Origin: Flavobacteriaceae bacterium UBA5950
GTDB taxonomy: Bacteria; Bacteroidota; Bacteroidia; Flavobacteriales; Flavobacteriaceae
NCBI GenBank assembly: GCA_002430545.1
Contig: DJCM01000032.1
Coordinates: 11,414 to 38,772, forward strand
DNA length: 27,359 nucleotides
Reading direction: 5' to 3'
Both the position numbers and the translations under genes were made by a program. Positions 8,452 through 16,277 of the stretch are shown here, piece after piece (the stretch's first letter is position 1; each line of letters opens with the position of its first letter). The notes below the pieces were generated by a model that was not told the origin of the DNA, did no database searches, and saw only the letters and a list, made by a program, of their open reading frames with translations.

Positions 8452-8934
8452 CTAAAAATAACGAGAGTGCCAGCTTTGGTCAGCACTCGTTTCCCAGTGG
8501 CTCTCAAATTCAGCCTTGGTGGTCACAAGATGATTAAAAACTGTAGTGCTAGGAAGGACTTGACCAGACTTACTCATTTTTTTAAATGCCTTTAGATCAA
8601 CAACTTGTATTGTTCCACCTTGACTGTAATGCACATTCATTTTGTCGAGTAAACGCACTGATAATGATTGTTCGAGAGCTTGAATAAAATGAACCGATTT
8701 GTCAATCGAACACCCAGTTGCTTGTTGATTTGCTTCATCAAGAGAAAAGACAATAAACTGTTGGTGAGGGATACAATATCCAGCTGATAGTGATGCGCCA
8801 TGAGCAGTCCAATCGGTCAAAAATTGTTCAATGCCAGACTGTAGTTGCACCATTTCCAAATCTGTAAACCTGCGGCTTGATGGATATATCCAAATACGGG
8901 AGTGATCGGGAAGCTGAGAAAAGGGCACGACCAT
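8452..8934 (-). CDS. conserved Bacteroidota protein of unknown function (often mislabelled 'ABC transporter ATPase')
   Basis: A 160-residue soluble protein from the ATG at 8934, two bases after the upstream stop. A longer frame reaching 9048 lies inside the Fe-S gene and is not used. The N terminus VPFSQLPDHSRIWIYPSSR and the central ATGCSIDKSVHFIQALE match a family widespread in this phylum that databases label 'ABC transporter ATPase'. I see no Walker A loop, ABC signature or membrane segment, so that label looks wrong. The single Cys in GCSID is conserved as far as I recall, but its role is unknown. It sits directly after the CCG Fe-S protein, so a role connected to that redox module is possible but is only inferred from position. 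Confidence 0.8.
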   Translation of the reverse strand: MVVPFSQLPDHSRIWIYPSSRRFTDLEMVQLQSGIEQFLTDWTAHGASLSAGYCIPHQQFIVFSLDEANQQATGCSIDKSVHFIQALEQSLSVRLLDKMNVHYSQGGTIQVVDLKAFKKMSKSGQVLPSTTVFNHLVTTKAEFESHWETSADQSWHSRYF

Positions 8935-8936
8935 AG

Positions 8937-9734
8937 TTAGAGCGATTCGGTTTGCGCCAACAACTGTGCGACATCCAACACTGCAACTTTCCCTTCTTTT
9001 CCTTTGTTCTTCACACCATCGTGAAGCATCGCATTGCAAAAAGGACAACCTGCTGCAATGATTTCAGGTTTTGTATCTAAGGCCTGCTCGGTACGCTCGA
9101 TATTCACCTCTTTATCGCCCTTTTCGGCATCTTTAAACATTTGCGCACCACCTGCCCCACAACACAGTCCTTTTTCTTTACAACTCTTCATTTCGATCAA
9201 CTCTGCACTGAGCTTTTCAATGAGTGCTCGTGGTGCCTCATACTCTTTGTTGGCTCTTCCCAAATAACATGGGTCATGAAACGTAATTTTTTTGCCTTTG
9301 TAAGAAGTTTTGGTATCGACCTTCAAACGCCCTTCTTCGATTAACTGATGAAGAAACTGTGTGTGATGTAAGACTTGATAATGCCCACCCAATTGTGGAT
9401 ATTCATTTTTTAAAGTGTTAAAACAGTGGGGACAAGCAGTAACGATTTTTTTTACTTCATACCCATTGAGCACTTCTATATTGGTAGATGCTTGCATTTG
9501 AAACAAAAACTCATTACCAGAACGCTTGGCTGGGTCGCCAGTACAGCTTTCTTCAGGTCCCAAAACTGCAAATGAGACCTTGGCATCTTGCAACAAATCG
9601 ACAAAAGCTTTTGTAATCTTTTTCGATCGGTCATCAAAGCTCCCTGCACAACCAACCCAAAACAAAACCTCAGGCGTCTCTCCTTTTTGGGTCATTTCGG
9701 CCATAGTTTGCACAGTTTTAGTCGTATTGTCCAT
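8937..9734 (-). CDS. CCG-domain (heterodisulfide-reductase-type) Fe-S protein
   Basis: A 265-residue soluble protein. The frame opens with TTG-ATG-ATG; I choose the ATG at 9734. All these starts overlap the upstream HAD gene (17 bases from 9734), and the next ATG (9704) would remove residues that I recall as conserved. Two cysteine-rich CCG (DUF224) units are visible: Cys29 in VGCAG, Cys64, and CPHC (101-104), then Cys156 in HDPCYLGR, Cys185, the CCG at 191-193 and CPFC (230-233). In HdrB/HdrD and related proteins this domain binds a noncubane iron-sulfur cluster. The natural partner is the membrane 4Fe-4S protein two genes upstream. Together they equal the domain set of HdrD-like or EMO (ETF:menaquinone oxidoreductase) proteins. 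Electron transfer between soluble carriers and quinone is inferred. Confidence 0.88.
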   Translation of the reverse strand: MDNTTKTVQTMAEMTQKGETPEVLFWVGCAGSFDDRSKKITKAFVDLLQDAKVSFAVLGPEESCTGDPAKRSGNEFLFQMQASTNIEVLNGYEVKKIVTACPHCFNTLKNEYPQLGGHYQVLHHTQFLHQLIEEGRLKVDTKTSYKGKKITFHDPCYLGRANKEYEAPRALIEKLSAELIEMKSCKEKGLCCGAGGAQMFKDAEKGDKEVNIERTEQALDTKPEIIAAGCPFCNAMLHDGVKNKGKEGKVAVLDVAQLLAQTESL

Positions 9735-10164
9735 CATCAAAAACTTGAATCGTGACCTCTTTGTTTATGAGATCAGTAAATTTACCATTATATCGTGTAG
9801 CCTTCACCAAGTGATTGTCGATCCAGTGATAATTCCCACCTCTAGGTTTTCCCATCAATAAACTATGATATTTAAAACCATTACGATTCAACCACTCCTC
9901 TGTAACTGCTCTGTGATCTTCTGTTCGAGAAGTGAAAAAACATATGACATGACCTTCATCATACCAGCGATTTAGGGTTTCCAATGCATCTGGATAGAGC
10001 GTAGCTGTTGCCATTCTTTCTGGCTCTTCATTTGGAATGTCATCGCAAATCGTCCCATCGATATCAATAAGGTAGTTTTTAATGCCCTCTGGTAACACAG
10101 GACTTACGTGTTCCCCTTCTTCTAGTTTTTTGTTTAGTAGCTTATCTACGTCTTTTTTTTCCAT
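9718..10164 (-). CDS. small HAD-superfamily phosphatase-like protein
   Basis: A 148-residue protein. After a charged, Lys/Glu-rich N terminus comes LIDIDGTICDD (32-42), the HAD motif I with nucleophile Asp34 and general acid Asp36. FFTSR (76-80) supplies motif II (Thr78 or Ser79) and Lys106 in MGKPRGG is a candidate motif III Lys. Acidic residues near IDNHL (115-119) may complete the metal site. No cap domain is apparent, so it is a minimal HAD. Related Bacteroidota proteins are sometimes called phosphoheptose isomerase, for which I see no support. It lies between the two Fe-S genes, 9 bases after one and overlapping the other by 17 bases, so it is surely co-expressed with them. Substrate unknown. 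Confidence 0.8.
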   Translation of the reverse strand: MEKKDVDKLLNKKLEEGEHVSPVLPEGIKNYLIDIDGTICDDIPNEEPERMATATLYPDALETLNRWYDEGHVICFFTSRTEDHRAVTEEWLNRNGFKYHSLLMGKPRGGNYHWIDNHLVKATRYNGKFTDLINKEVTIQVFDDGQYD

Positions 10165-10173
10165 AATAAATTT

Positions 10174-11490
10174 TTATTCATTAATCCAGTTAATGCGATC
10201 TTGTTGATTAAACGGCCAGGGTGCGCCGTTGTTTTCAATGTTTGACATCATTGCATTCAACTCAGAAGGAGCCGATGACTGCTCCATCACTAAATATTGT
10301 CGCATGTCCATTATAATTGACAATGGGTCAATTGAGATGGGACAAGCCTCAACGCAAGCGTTACAGGTTGTACAGGCCCATAATTCTTCTCGTGATATAT
10401 GATGATCAAGTAAAGTCTTATCATCAATTGCTAGTCCTCGATCAAGTTGTTTGCCCACTTGTTCTAATCTGTCACGTGTGTCCATCATAATTTTGCGTGG
10501 AGACAATTTTTTTCCAGTTTGATTGGCTGGACATACATCTGTGCATCTGCCACATTCTGTGCAACTGTAGGCATTCATCAGCTGTATGCGATTCAAATCT
10601 TTCACATCTGCAGCACCAAAACTGATTGGTTCACTCTCAACTGCTGGTGAAGCATAGGGATCGGCACTTGGATCCATCATCAACTTTACCTCGTTGGCAA
10701 CTGTCTCTGAATGTGAAAATCGACCTAGTGGATTGAGGTTGGCATAAAATGTATTGGGAAATGCAAGAATAATATGCAGGTGTTTGGAGTAATACAGATA
10801 ATTTAAAAATGCCAGAATACCTATGATGTGAAGCCACCAACTCGTGCGCTCGATCGTCACTACAGTGGCATAAGACATCCCATCAAAAAGAGGTGTGAGT
10901 AAACTGCTAATGGGAAAATGGCCTGCTTGTGTATAATAAGATTGACCCTCAGGGTGTTGTTGCAACCAATAGTCAGAGGCATTCATCGTTAAAAATAAAA
11001 ACATCAAGACAAGTTCGATGTAAAGGATATAATCGGCATCCTTTTTTGGCCAACCTTTCATTTCTGGTTTTAAAAAACGTCGTATTCGCATGATGTTTCT
11101 CCTAATCCAAAAAGCAGAGACAGCAATAATAACCAACAAAGCAAAAATCTCAAATGTGGCGATTAACACATCGTATGTGCTTCCCAAATAGGGAGAAAAG
11201 ATGCGATGGGTTCCTAAAAATCCATCGACTATAATTTCAAGCAGCTCGATATTTATGACAATAAAACCTACATAAACGATGATGTGTAAAAACCCTGCAA
11301 TTGGACGCACTGTCATCTTCGATTGGCCCATAGCAATGCGAGCCATATGCTTCCATCGTTTCGATTTTTGATCAGATCGATTTGTTTTTTGCCCAAGCTT
11401 GATGTTGCGAATAATGCGTCGAACGTTTCTAGTGAACATGCCAATAGCAACAAAAAAAACAATCGCGAAAATGATACTACTCAGGTACAC
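10174..11490 (-). CDS. membrane 4Fe-4S oxidoreductase subunit (NarI/HdrE-like plus ferredoxin domain)
   Basis: A 438-residue protein starting with GTG at 11490. The start is constrained because the MlaD stop TAG (11503-11505) is in the same frame four codons upstream, and no ATG intervenes. Membrane segments lie near residues 5-20, 66-87, 107-128, 154-169 and 218-234. His69, His221 and His237/His239 are candidate haem b ligands. The C-terminal half carries two 4Fe-4S motifs: Cys310, 313, 316, 320 (CTECGRCTDVCP) and Cys373, 376, 379, 383 (CTTCNACVEACP). It lacks the CCG domain that usually follows in HdrD/EMO-type proteins. That domain is on a separate protein two genes downstream. Probable role: passing electrons between a soluble donor such as ETF and menaquinone. 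Donor and acceptor are inferred. Confidence 0.88.
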   Translation of the reverse strand: MYLSSIIFAIVFFVAIGMFTRNVRRIIRNIKLGQKTNRSDQKSKRWKHMARIAMGQSKMTVRPIAGFLHIIVYVGFIVINIELLEIIVDGFLGTHRIFSPYLGSTYDVLIATFEIFALLVIIAVSAFWIRRNIMRIRRFLKPEMKGWPKKDADYILYIELVLMFLFLTMNASDYWLQQHPEGQSYYTQAGHFPISSLLTPLFDGMSYATVVTIERTSWWLHIIGILAFLNYLYYSKHLHIILAFPNTFYANLNPLGRFSHSETVANEVKLMMDPSADPYASPAVESEPISFGAADVKDLNRIQLMNAYSCTECGRCTDVCPANQTGKKLSPRKIMMDTRDRLEQVGKQLDRGLAIDDKTLLDHHISREELWACTTCNACVEACPISIDPLSIIMDMRQYLVMEQSSAPSELNAMMSNIENNGAPWPFNQQDRINWINE

Positions 11491-11502
11491 TATATTCGAT
11501 TT

Positions 11503-12450
11503 CTATTCGGTTTGTAAATCTGATGGTTTGTATTTGACTTGTTTTTTTCCAAACAATGAAAAATGCACATATCGTTTTGGGTTGAGACGCATGTCTTCCA
11601 AAAGCAGTTGGATTTGCTTATTCGTTTGTTCGAGTGATTGATGCAAATCGTCTTTGGTGACGAGTTGCCCAAGAGACCCCTCCCCCTTTTCGATACGATC
11701 GAGGATTTGAGATAAATTAGACACTGCAGATCCTAAATCGTCAAAAGTAACTCCAAGATTCGCCTCCTTTAGGATAGAAGATACAACAGACAAATCGTCT
11801 GTGAGTTCAGCAAGATTGTTAATTGTTTGGTTTAATGCGCCATCCTCTGCAAGTGAGTTATCGATAGTTTCACTAATTGAGCGAAAATTGGAAATTGAAG
11901 TGTTGAGGTTTGCAATAGAGGATTGTAGCTGTAACTGAGCATCAGTGTTCAACACAGTGTTTACAGCAATCAAAACAGAGTCAGCATGAGTGATCATACT
12001 CTCAATTTTTTCTTGTAATGGGGTTAATTTATCATTGACCAGTTCAGAGAGACCCGGAGCAATTAGGCCTTGTAAAGTGTCTCCTGAAATTGCACGATCA
12101 GCGCCATCAAAACTAGGATCAACAGCCAAAGATTTTCCACCAAGCAAACCAGCTTCGTAGATTTTTGCAGTACTGCTTTTTGAAAATTCATACTTTGTTT
12201 CCACACGAAAACGAACAACAATTTGCTGATTGTCAGGGAGTAAAGACACTTCATCAATTGTTCCGACTTGAAATCCTTGAATGGTTACAGCAGTTCCTGG
12301 CACAAGACCCTCAGCGTTGTCATAAACAGCATAAAAGATATTGTCACGTACAAACACATCATTTGATTTTAGGTAATTAAAACCAATAAAAAACAAAGCA
12401 AAGCCAGCGATAGCAAAAATGGCAGTCTTAGTTTCTTTTGACAAATTCAC
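11503..12450 (-). CDS. MCE/MlaD family lipid-transport protein
   Basis: A 315-residue membrane-anchored periplasmic protein. The start is a GTG at 12450: a TGA lies two codons upstream in frame and no ATG precedes the membrane anchor, so GTG is forced. Residues 9-25 form one N-terminal transmembrane helix. Residues about 36-115 are the MCE domain (GLVPGTAVTIQGFQVGTI, then EAGLLGGK). The rest is long amphipathic helix, likely coiled coil, ending in NPKRYVHFSLFGKK, typical of Bacteroidota members. MCE proteins form rings that carry phospholipids between inner and outer membranes. The usual ATPase and permease partners are not adjacent. A 56-base gap upstream holds a promoter-like sequence. Confidence 0.92.
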   Translation of the reverse strand: MNLSKETKTAIFAIAGFALFFIGFNYLKSNDVFVRDNIFYAVYDNAEGLVPGTAVTIQGFQVGTIDEVSLLPDNQQIVVRFRVETKYEFSKSSTAKIYEAGLLGGKSLAVDPSFDGADRAISGDTLQGLIAPGLSELVNDKLTPLQEKIESMITHADSVLIAVNTVLNTDAQLQLQSSIANLNTSISNFRSISETIDNSLAEDGALNQTINNLAELTDDLSVVSSILKEANLGVTFDDLGSAVSNLSQILDRIEKGEGSLGQLVTKDDLHQSLEQTNKQIQLLLEDMRLNPKRYVHFSLFGKKQVKYKPSDLQTE

Positions 12451-12468
12451 ACTTCAATTATTAAGTGA

Positions 12469-12497
12469 TAAAAATACGCATATAATTTGGGGTACAA
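12469..12497 (-). promoter_or_regulatory. candidate promoter for the MCE gene and downstream run
   Basis: On the minus strand TTG (12497-12495) is followed after 18 bases by TATTTTTA (12476-12469), seven of eight matches to the Bacteroidota -7 element TAnnTTTG. It lies in the 56-base gap before the MCE gene and ends 18 bases from its GTG. It would allow the MCE-to-bshA genes to be transcribed separately from the amidase. Confidence 0.35.
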
Positions 12498-12506
12498 AAT
12501 AAGGGT

Positions 12507-13604
12507 TCAATTTCTTTTCAACGCTTTGTTAAGAGGAACAATCTCCTCTCCTTCAAAGGCAACAACAAAACTACCATTGTATCCTTTTTCTATTGCACGT
12601 TTCTGAAGGTTTTTTGCTTGTTCATAACTGCTCGCATTGCCCAAAAAGTATTTGTACAAACTCCCAGTTTTTACTCGTTTGATGGGAGACAATCCTTTAA
12701 AGTTAAATGATTTTGGCTCTACCGCTGTTTTGCTAGCCGAAATTTGCACTCTAAAAACATAGCCTGATGTTGTGCTTTCCTCGGCTGATTTGACACTGTT
12801 ATCTTCAAAAATAACATCCTCTTGCAAATCAAATTGAAGTTGATTTTTATATGCGACAATTGCTTTTGCAATGGCTTGGCTCATTTCGGTTTGACCTTTC
12901 TTTGAGTTCAGATATGCGCCTTCAATCTTGTTTGTCAAAAAACCAAGTTCAACCAATACACTAGGCATATATGTGTTTCGCAAAACCAAAAACCCTGCTT
13001 GCTTAACTGTTCTATTTTTTCGCTTTAGGTTTCGAACAAAACTCTGCTGTATGGTGTTGGCTGCTTGAATACTCTGATCTAAATAGGTTTCTTGCATCAG
13101 AACTAAGCTTATCACAGATTCTGGGTTGTTAGGGTCAAAACCATCATAATTTTTTTCGTAGTCTTCTTCGAGAAAAATAACAGAGTTTTCTTTCTGTGCA
13201 ATTCTAAAATTTCGATCATTTTCATGAAGACCCAACACAAAAGTGCCTGCCCCATAGGCATTGGAGTTATGCGCATCACAATGGATAGAGACAAACAAAT
13301 CTGCTTTTGAAGTGTTGGCAATATCTGCACGTTTGTTCAGTGGGATAAACACATCACTTTTTCTAGTGTAAATGATGTTGATATCAGAATTTTTTTTCAA
13401 AATGGCACCGATTTTAAGTGTAACGTTTAAAGCAATATGCTTTTCATAATACTGATTTCCACGGTTTCCCGAATCTTTCCCACCATGGCCAGCATCGAGT
13501 ACAACAGTAAAAGTATCATCGCTTTTTGATTCCTGTGCATACAAGCAGGTTATCGATAGAATCAAGAAGATAAAAAAGAGAGAAATATGACGTATAGTTC
13601 CCAA
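12507..13604 (-). CDS. N-acetylmuramoyl-L-alanine amidase (Amidase_3) with SPOR-like C terminus
   Basis: I take TTG at 13604 as start (365 residues), giving the signal peptide GTIRHISLFFIFLILSITC. ATGs at 13661 and 13667 in the same frame would run into the divergent lptD start region. The Amidase_3 domain (about 33-245) shows the zinc-site motifs DAGHGG (His40), a Glu near 54 in YYEKH, SIHCDAH, and catalytic Glu in VELGFL. These enzymes cut the amide bond between MurNAc and the stem peptide in the periplasm during septum splitting or turnover. The final 80 residues (from YVFRVQISASK) look like a SPOR domain, which binds denuded septal glycan, so a role in cell separation is likely. It is first in the leftward run ending with bshA. 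Confidence 0.9.
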   Translation of the reverse strand: MGTIRHISLFFIFLILSITCLYAQESKSDDTFTVVLDAGHGGKDSGNRGNQYYEKHIALNVTLKIGAILKKNSDINIIYTRKSDVFIPLNKRADIANTSKADLFVSIHCDAHNSNAYGAGTFVLGLHENDRNFRIAQKENSVIFLEEDYEKNYDGFDPNNPESVISLVLMQETYLDQSIQAANTIQQSFVRNLKRKNRTVKQAGFLVLRNTYMPSVLVELGFLTNKIEGAYLNSKKGQTEMSQAIAKAIVAYKNQLQFDLQEDVIFEDNSVKSAEESTTSGYVFRVQISASKTAVEPKSFNFKGLSPIKRVKTGSLYKYFLGNASSYEQAKNLQKRAIEKGYNGSFVVAFEGEEIVPLNKALKRN

Positions 13605-13615
13605 AAAAATAGTCG

Positions 13616-13623
13616 TATTTTTG
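13616..13623 (+). promoter_or_regulatory. candidate -7 element for lptD
   Basis: TATTTTTG is an exact match to the Bacteroidota TAnnTTTG element, in the 39 bases between the chosen amidase and lptD starts. No convincing TTG lies at the right distance upstream. It would place the transcript start shortly before the TTG codon at 13644, supporting that start over the ATG at 13587. Confidence 0.3.
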
Positions 13624-13643
13624 AATTCTACAAAAAGGGGCTT

Positions 13644-16268
13644 TTGACAAAAGTAAGACATATTCATTCATTTCAGCTCTTTCCCACATTGACAGTCGCA
13701 TTATTGTCTTTTTTTTGTGCATTTGGACAGCAACAGTCTCTTCCAAACAATGAAAAAGACTCTATTGCAACGAACGACACCATCCCTCAAAGTAAAGCAA
13801 TGCTGTTGGACCAAATCAAACGAAATGCATTAGGAACAATTACAATTAATAGAGCAAAAAAGACCATGACACTCTATGATGAAGCAGAGCTTTATTATCA
13901 AAACATTGAACTGAAGGCAGGGCAAATCGATTTGGATTACAACACCAATGTTGTTATTGCAAGGCCAATCGTCGATAGCACTGGTCAGTACATCCAATAT
14001 CCATCTTTCAAACAAGGGAGCGATGAGGTTTTTCCAGATTCACTGAAATTTAATTTTAATAATAAAAAAGCTGTGATATGGAACTCTAAAAGCCAGCAGC
14101 AAGGGATGAATGTTTTGGCAGAGACCACAAAAAAGGAAAATGACTCAGTCTATTATATCAAAAATGCACGTATTACAACCTCCGAAGATGTAGAAAACCC
14201 AGATTATTTTGTTCGCATTCGCAAAGGGAAGTTTGTACCTCAAAAGAAAATTATTGCCAGCGGAAATCAGCTGTATATCGCTGATGTACCCACCCCTGTT
14301 TTTTTACCATTTGCTTATTTTCCAATGACGCAAGACAGAGAAAGTGGTGTTATTTTTCCAACCATAGGCGAAAACTTTAGGCGTGGATATTTTATGCAAA
14401 ATGGAGGTTATTATATTGCAGCAAGCGATTATTTTGACGTGGCATTATTGGGTGATTATTACACCAATGGCAGCTATGGTTTTCGTGTCGAGTCGAACTA
14501 CAAAGTCAAATATAAATTTAGAGGCAGTCTTTCGTTTCGTTTTGAAAATCTGATTAGTGGAGAAAGAGGATTTCCAGGCTATAGCAAAAGCAATATATAC
14601 AACCTTCGATGGTCCCATAGCAAGGATTCTAAATCCAATCCAAACAGTCGATTTTCAGCGTCTGTAAACCTGGGAAGTAGTACCTATTTTAGAGAATCCC
14701 TAAATCAAATCAACACTGGAAATTTTTTGAATAATACCTTATCATCATCTGTTTCCTATGCACGTACTTTTCCGAAATATCCCTCTGTAAATCTTTCACT
14801 TTCAGCATCGCATAGTCAGAACACAAGAACGCAAACAATAAACATGACACTGCCAACTTTTCAAGCGAATATGGAACGAATTTATCCTTTCGCAAAACGT
14901 ACTGGAACAAAGAAAGGCATCATACAGAACATCAATTTTCAATACAGTGTTAGAGGGGAGAATAGATTGCAAATGAAGGATGAAGAGTTTTTGACACCTG
15001 GGATGTTTGATAATGCGAAATCAGGTTTTAAACATCAAATCCCAATCAACACCTCTTTCAAAGTGGCGAAACACTTTAACTTTTCTGTTGGGGGAAACTA
15101 TGAAGACACTTGGGTATTCGAGACAATTAAGAAAAATGACTATGATCCACAGATTGAAAGTGTTGCTGCGCAAGATACAATTCGAGGGTTGGATCGATTC
15201 AACAAATACAATTATAGTGCGGGGGTAAGTACAACTCTTTATGGGATATTTGATTTTATGGAAGATGCAAAAATCAAGTCTATACGTCATGTCATCAATG
15301 CAAATGTCAGTTACAGCGAGTCGCCTAGTTTTGAAAAATACTATGATGAATATATCATCGATGCTGATGGAAATACACGTGATTACACGCGTTTTGAAAC
15401 GAGTTTGTATGGGCGACCTGGAATAAATAAATCTAGTTCAATGAGTTTTGCTTTGCGAAACACGATTGAAGCAAAAGTAAGAGACCCTGATACTTTGGCA
15501 ACAGAACACAAAAAGATTAAAATTTTAAACAATCTAAATTTTTCTACCAGTTATAACTTTGAGGCAGACTCACTTCGTTGGAGTCCAGTAAGGATGTCGA
15601 CAGTTATACCTCTTTTAGACAACAACCTTAATATTAATTTGGGAGCGACTTTTGACCCTTATGGTATCGACGAAAACGGAAGTAGAATCAACACCCTAAA
15701 CATCAATAGTGGAGGAGGTCTATTTCGAATGACCAGCGCAAACATGAATTGGGGATACAAATTTTCAAGTTCTTCCAAGTCAAAAAAAGGTTCTTCTTCG
15801 AATAACGACTCGAGTAACAATAATGATTTGTTTGGTGGGAGTCAAGATTTCAGTGACAGAAGATTCACAGCAGAAAAAAGTAGCACGCAAGGAGATGACC
15901 AAGAAGAGGAAGAGCAAAATACATTTTATCGCACAAAAATCCCATGGAGTATCAACCTTAGGCATAGCTTGACCTATTCAAATGCAAAAAAAAACCGAGA
16001 CATTTCAAACAATTCTCTAATGGTCTCTGGGTCAGTTGGGCTGACACCCAAGTGGGATGTGGGGATTTCATCTGGTTATGACTTCAAAAACAAAGGAATT
16101 ACCTATACCAACTTTCGAATTGAAAGAGACTTGGATAGTTGGGTTATGAACTTGGCCTGGACACCATTTGGAAATCGACAGTCATGGTACTTTTTTATAG
16201 GGGTAAGGAGTGGATTTTTAAGTGATTTAAAATATGAAAAGCGAAGAGAACCAGATAGAAAATTATAA
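13644..16268 (+). CDS. lptD: LPS-assembly outer-membrane protein LptD
   Basis: LptD is the outer-membrane barrel that inserts lipopolysaccharide into the outer leaflet. From the TTG at 13644 it has 874 residues and opens with a clear signal peptide (TKVRHIHSFQLFPTLTVALL, then CAFGQ). An in-frame ATG at 13587 would add 19 residues without improving the leader and would overlap the amidase. Residues about 45-230 are the OstA/LptA-like periplasmic beta-jellyroll. Strong family landmarks follow, such as VPTPVFLPFAYFPMTQDRESGVIFPTIG, split here at the conserved VFLPFAYFP. The rest is a beta-barrel rich in alternating aromatic residues. A Ser/Asn-rich then Asp/Glu-rich stretch near 705-760 probably forms a loop. 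It is read with ridA 9 bases downstream. Confidence 0.92.
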   Translation: MTKVRHIHSFQLFPTLTVALLSFFCAFGQQQSLPNNEKDSIATNDTIPQSKAMLLDQIKRNALGTITINRAKKTMTLYDEAELYYQNIELKAGQIDLDYNTNVVIARPIVDSTGQYIQYPSFKQGSDEVFPDSLKFNFNNKKAVIWNSKSQQQGMNVLAETTKKENDSVYYIKNARITTSEDVENPDYFVRIRKGKFVPQKKIIASGNQLYIADVPTPVFLPFAYFPMTQDRESGVIFPTIGENFRRGYFMQNGGYYIAASDYFDVALLGDYYTNGSYGFRVESNYKVKYKFRGSLSFRFENLISGERGFPGYSKSNIYNLRWSHSKDSKSNPNSRFSASVNLGSSTYFRESLNQINTGNFLNNTLSSSVSYARTFPKYPSVNLSLSASHSQNTRTQTINMTLPTFQANMERIYPFAKRTGTKKGIIQNINFQYSVRGENRLQMKDEEFLTPGMFDNAKSGFKHQIPINTSFKVAKHFNFSVGGNYEDTWVFETIKKNDYDPQIESVAAQDTIRGLDRFNKYNYSAGVSTTLYGIFDFMEDAKIKSIRHVINANVSYSESPSFEKYYDEYIIDADGNTRDYTRFETSLYGRPGINKSSSMSFALRNTIEAKVRDPDTLATEHKKIKILNNLNFSTSYNFEADSLRWSPVRMSTVIPLLDNNLNINLGATFDPYGIDENGSRINTLNINSGGGLFRMTSANMNWGYKFSSSSKSKKGSSSNNDSSNNNDLFGGSQDFSDRRFTAEKSSTQGDDQEEEEQNTFYRTKIPWSINLRHSLTYSNAKKNRDISNNSLMVSGSVGLTPKWDVGISSGYDFKNKGITYTNFRIERDLDSWVMNLAWTPFGNRQSWYFFIGVRSGFLSDLKYEKRREPDRKL

Positions 16269-16277
16269 TATATAGAT

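Noticed and set aside
8935..9048. Upstream extension of the 160-aa protein to an ATG at 9048
   Set aside because: The added residues are out-of-frame Fe-S gene sequence, rich in Arg and Cys without family similarity, while the ATG at 8934 gives the expected VPFSQLPDH start.
9718..9740. Possible frameshift or fusion between the HAD and CCG Fe-S genes
   Set aside because: Both proteins are complete with proper ends; the 17-base overlap is ordinary operon packing.
13602..13634. Minus-strand promoter for the amidase (TTTG, 19 bases, TATTTTTT)
   Set aside because: Spacing is good, but it would place the transcript start downstream of the preferred TTG start codon, so the two calls conflict and I kept the start.
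15766..15840. Tandem repeat in lptD
   Set aside because: It is Ser/Asn low complexity at the protein level without a repeating DNA unit.
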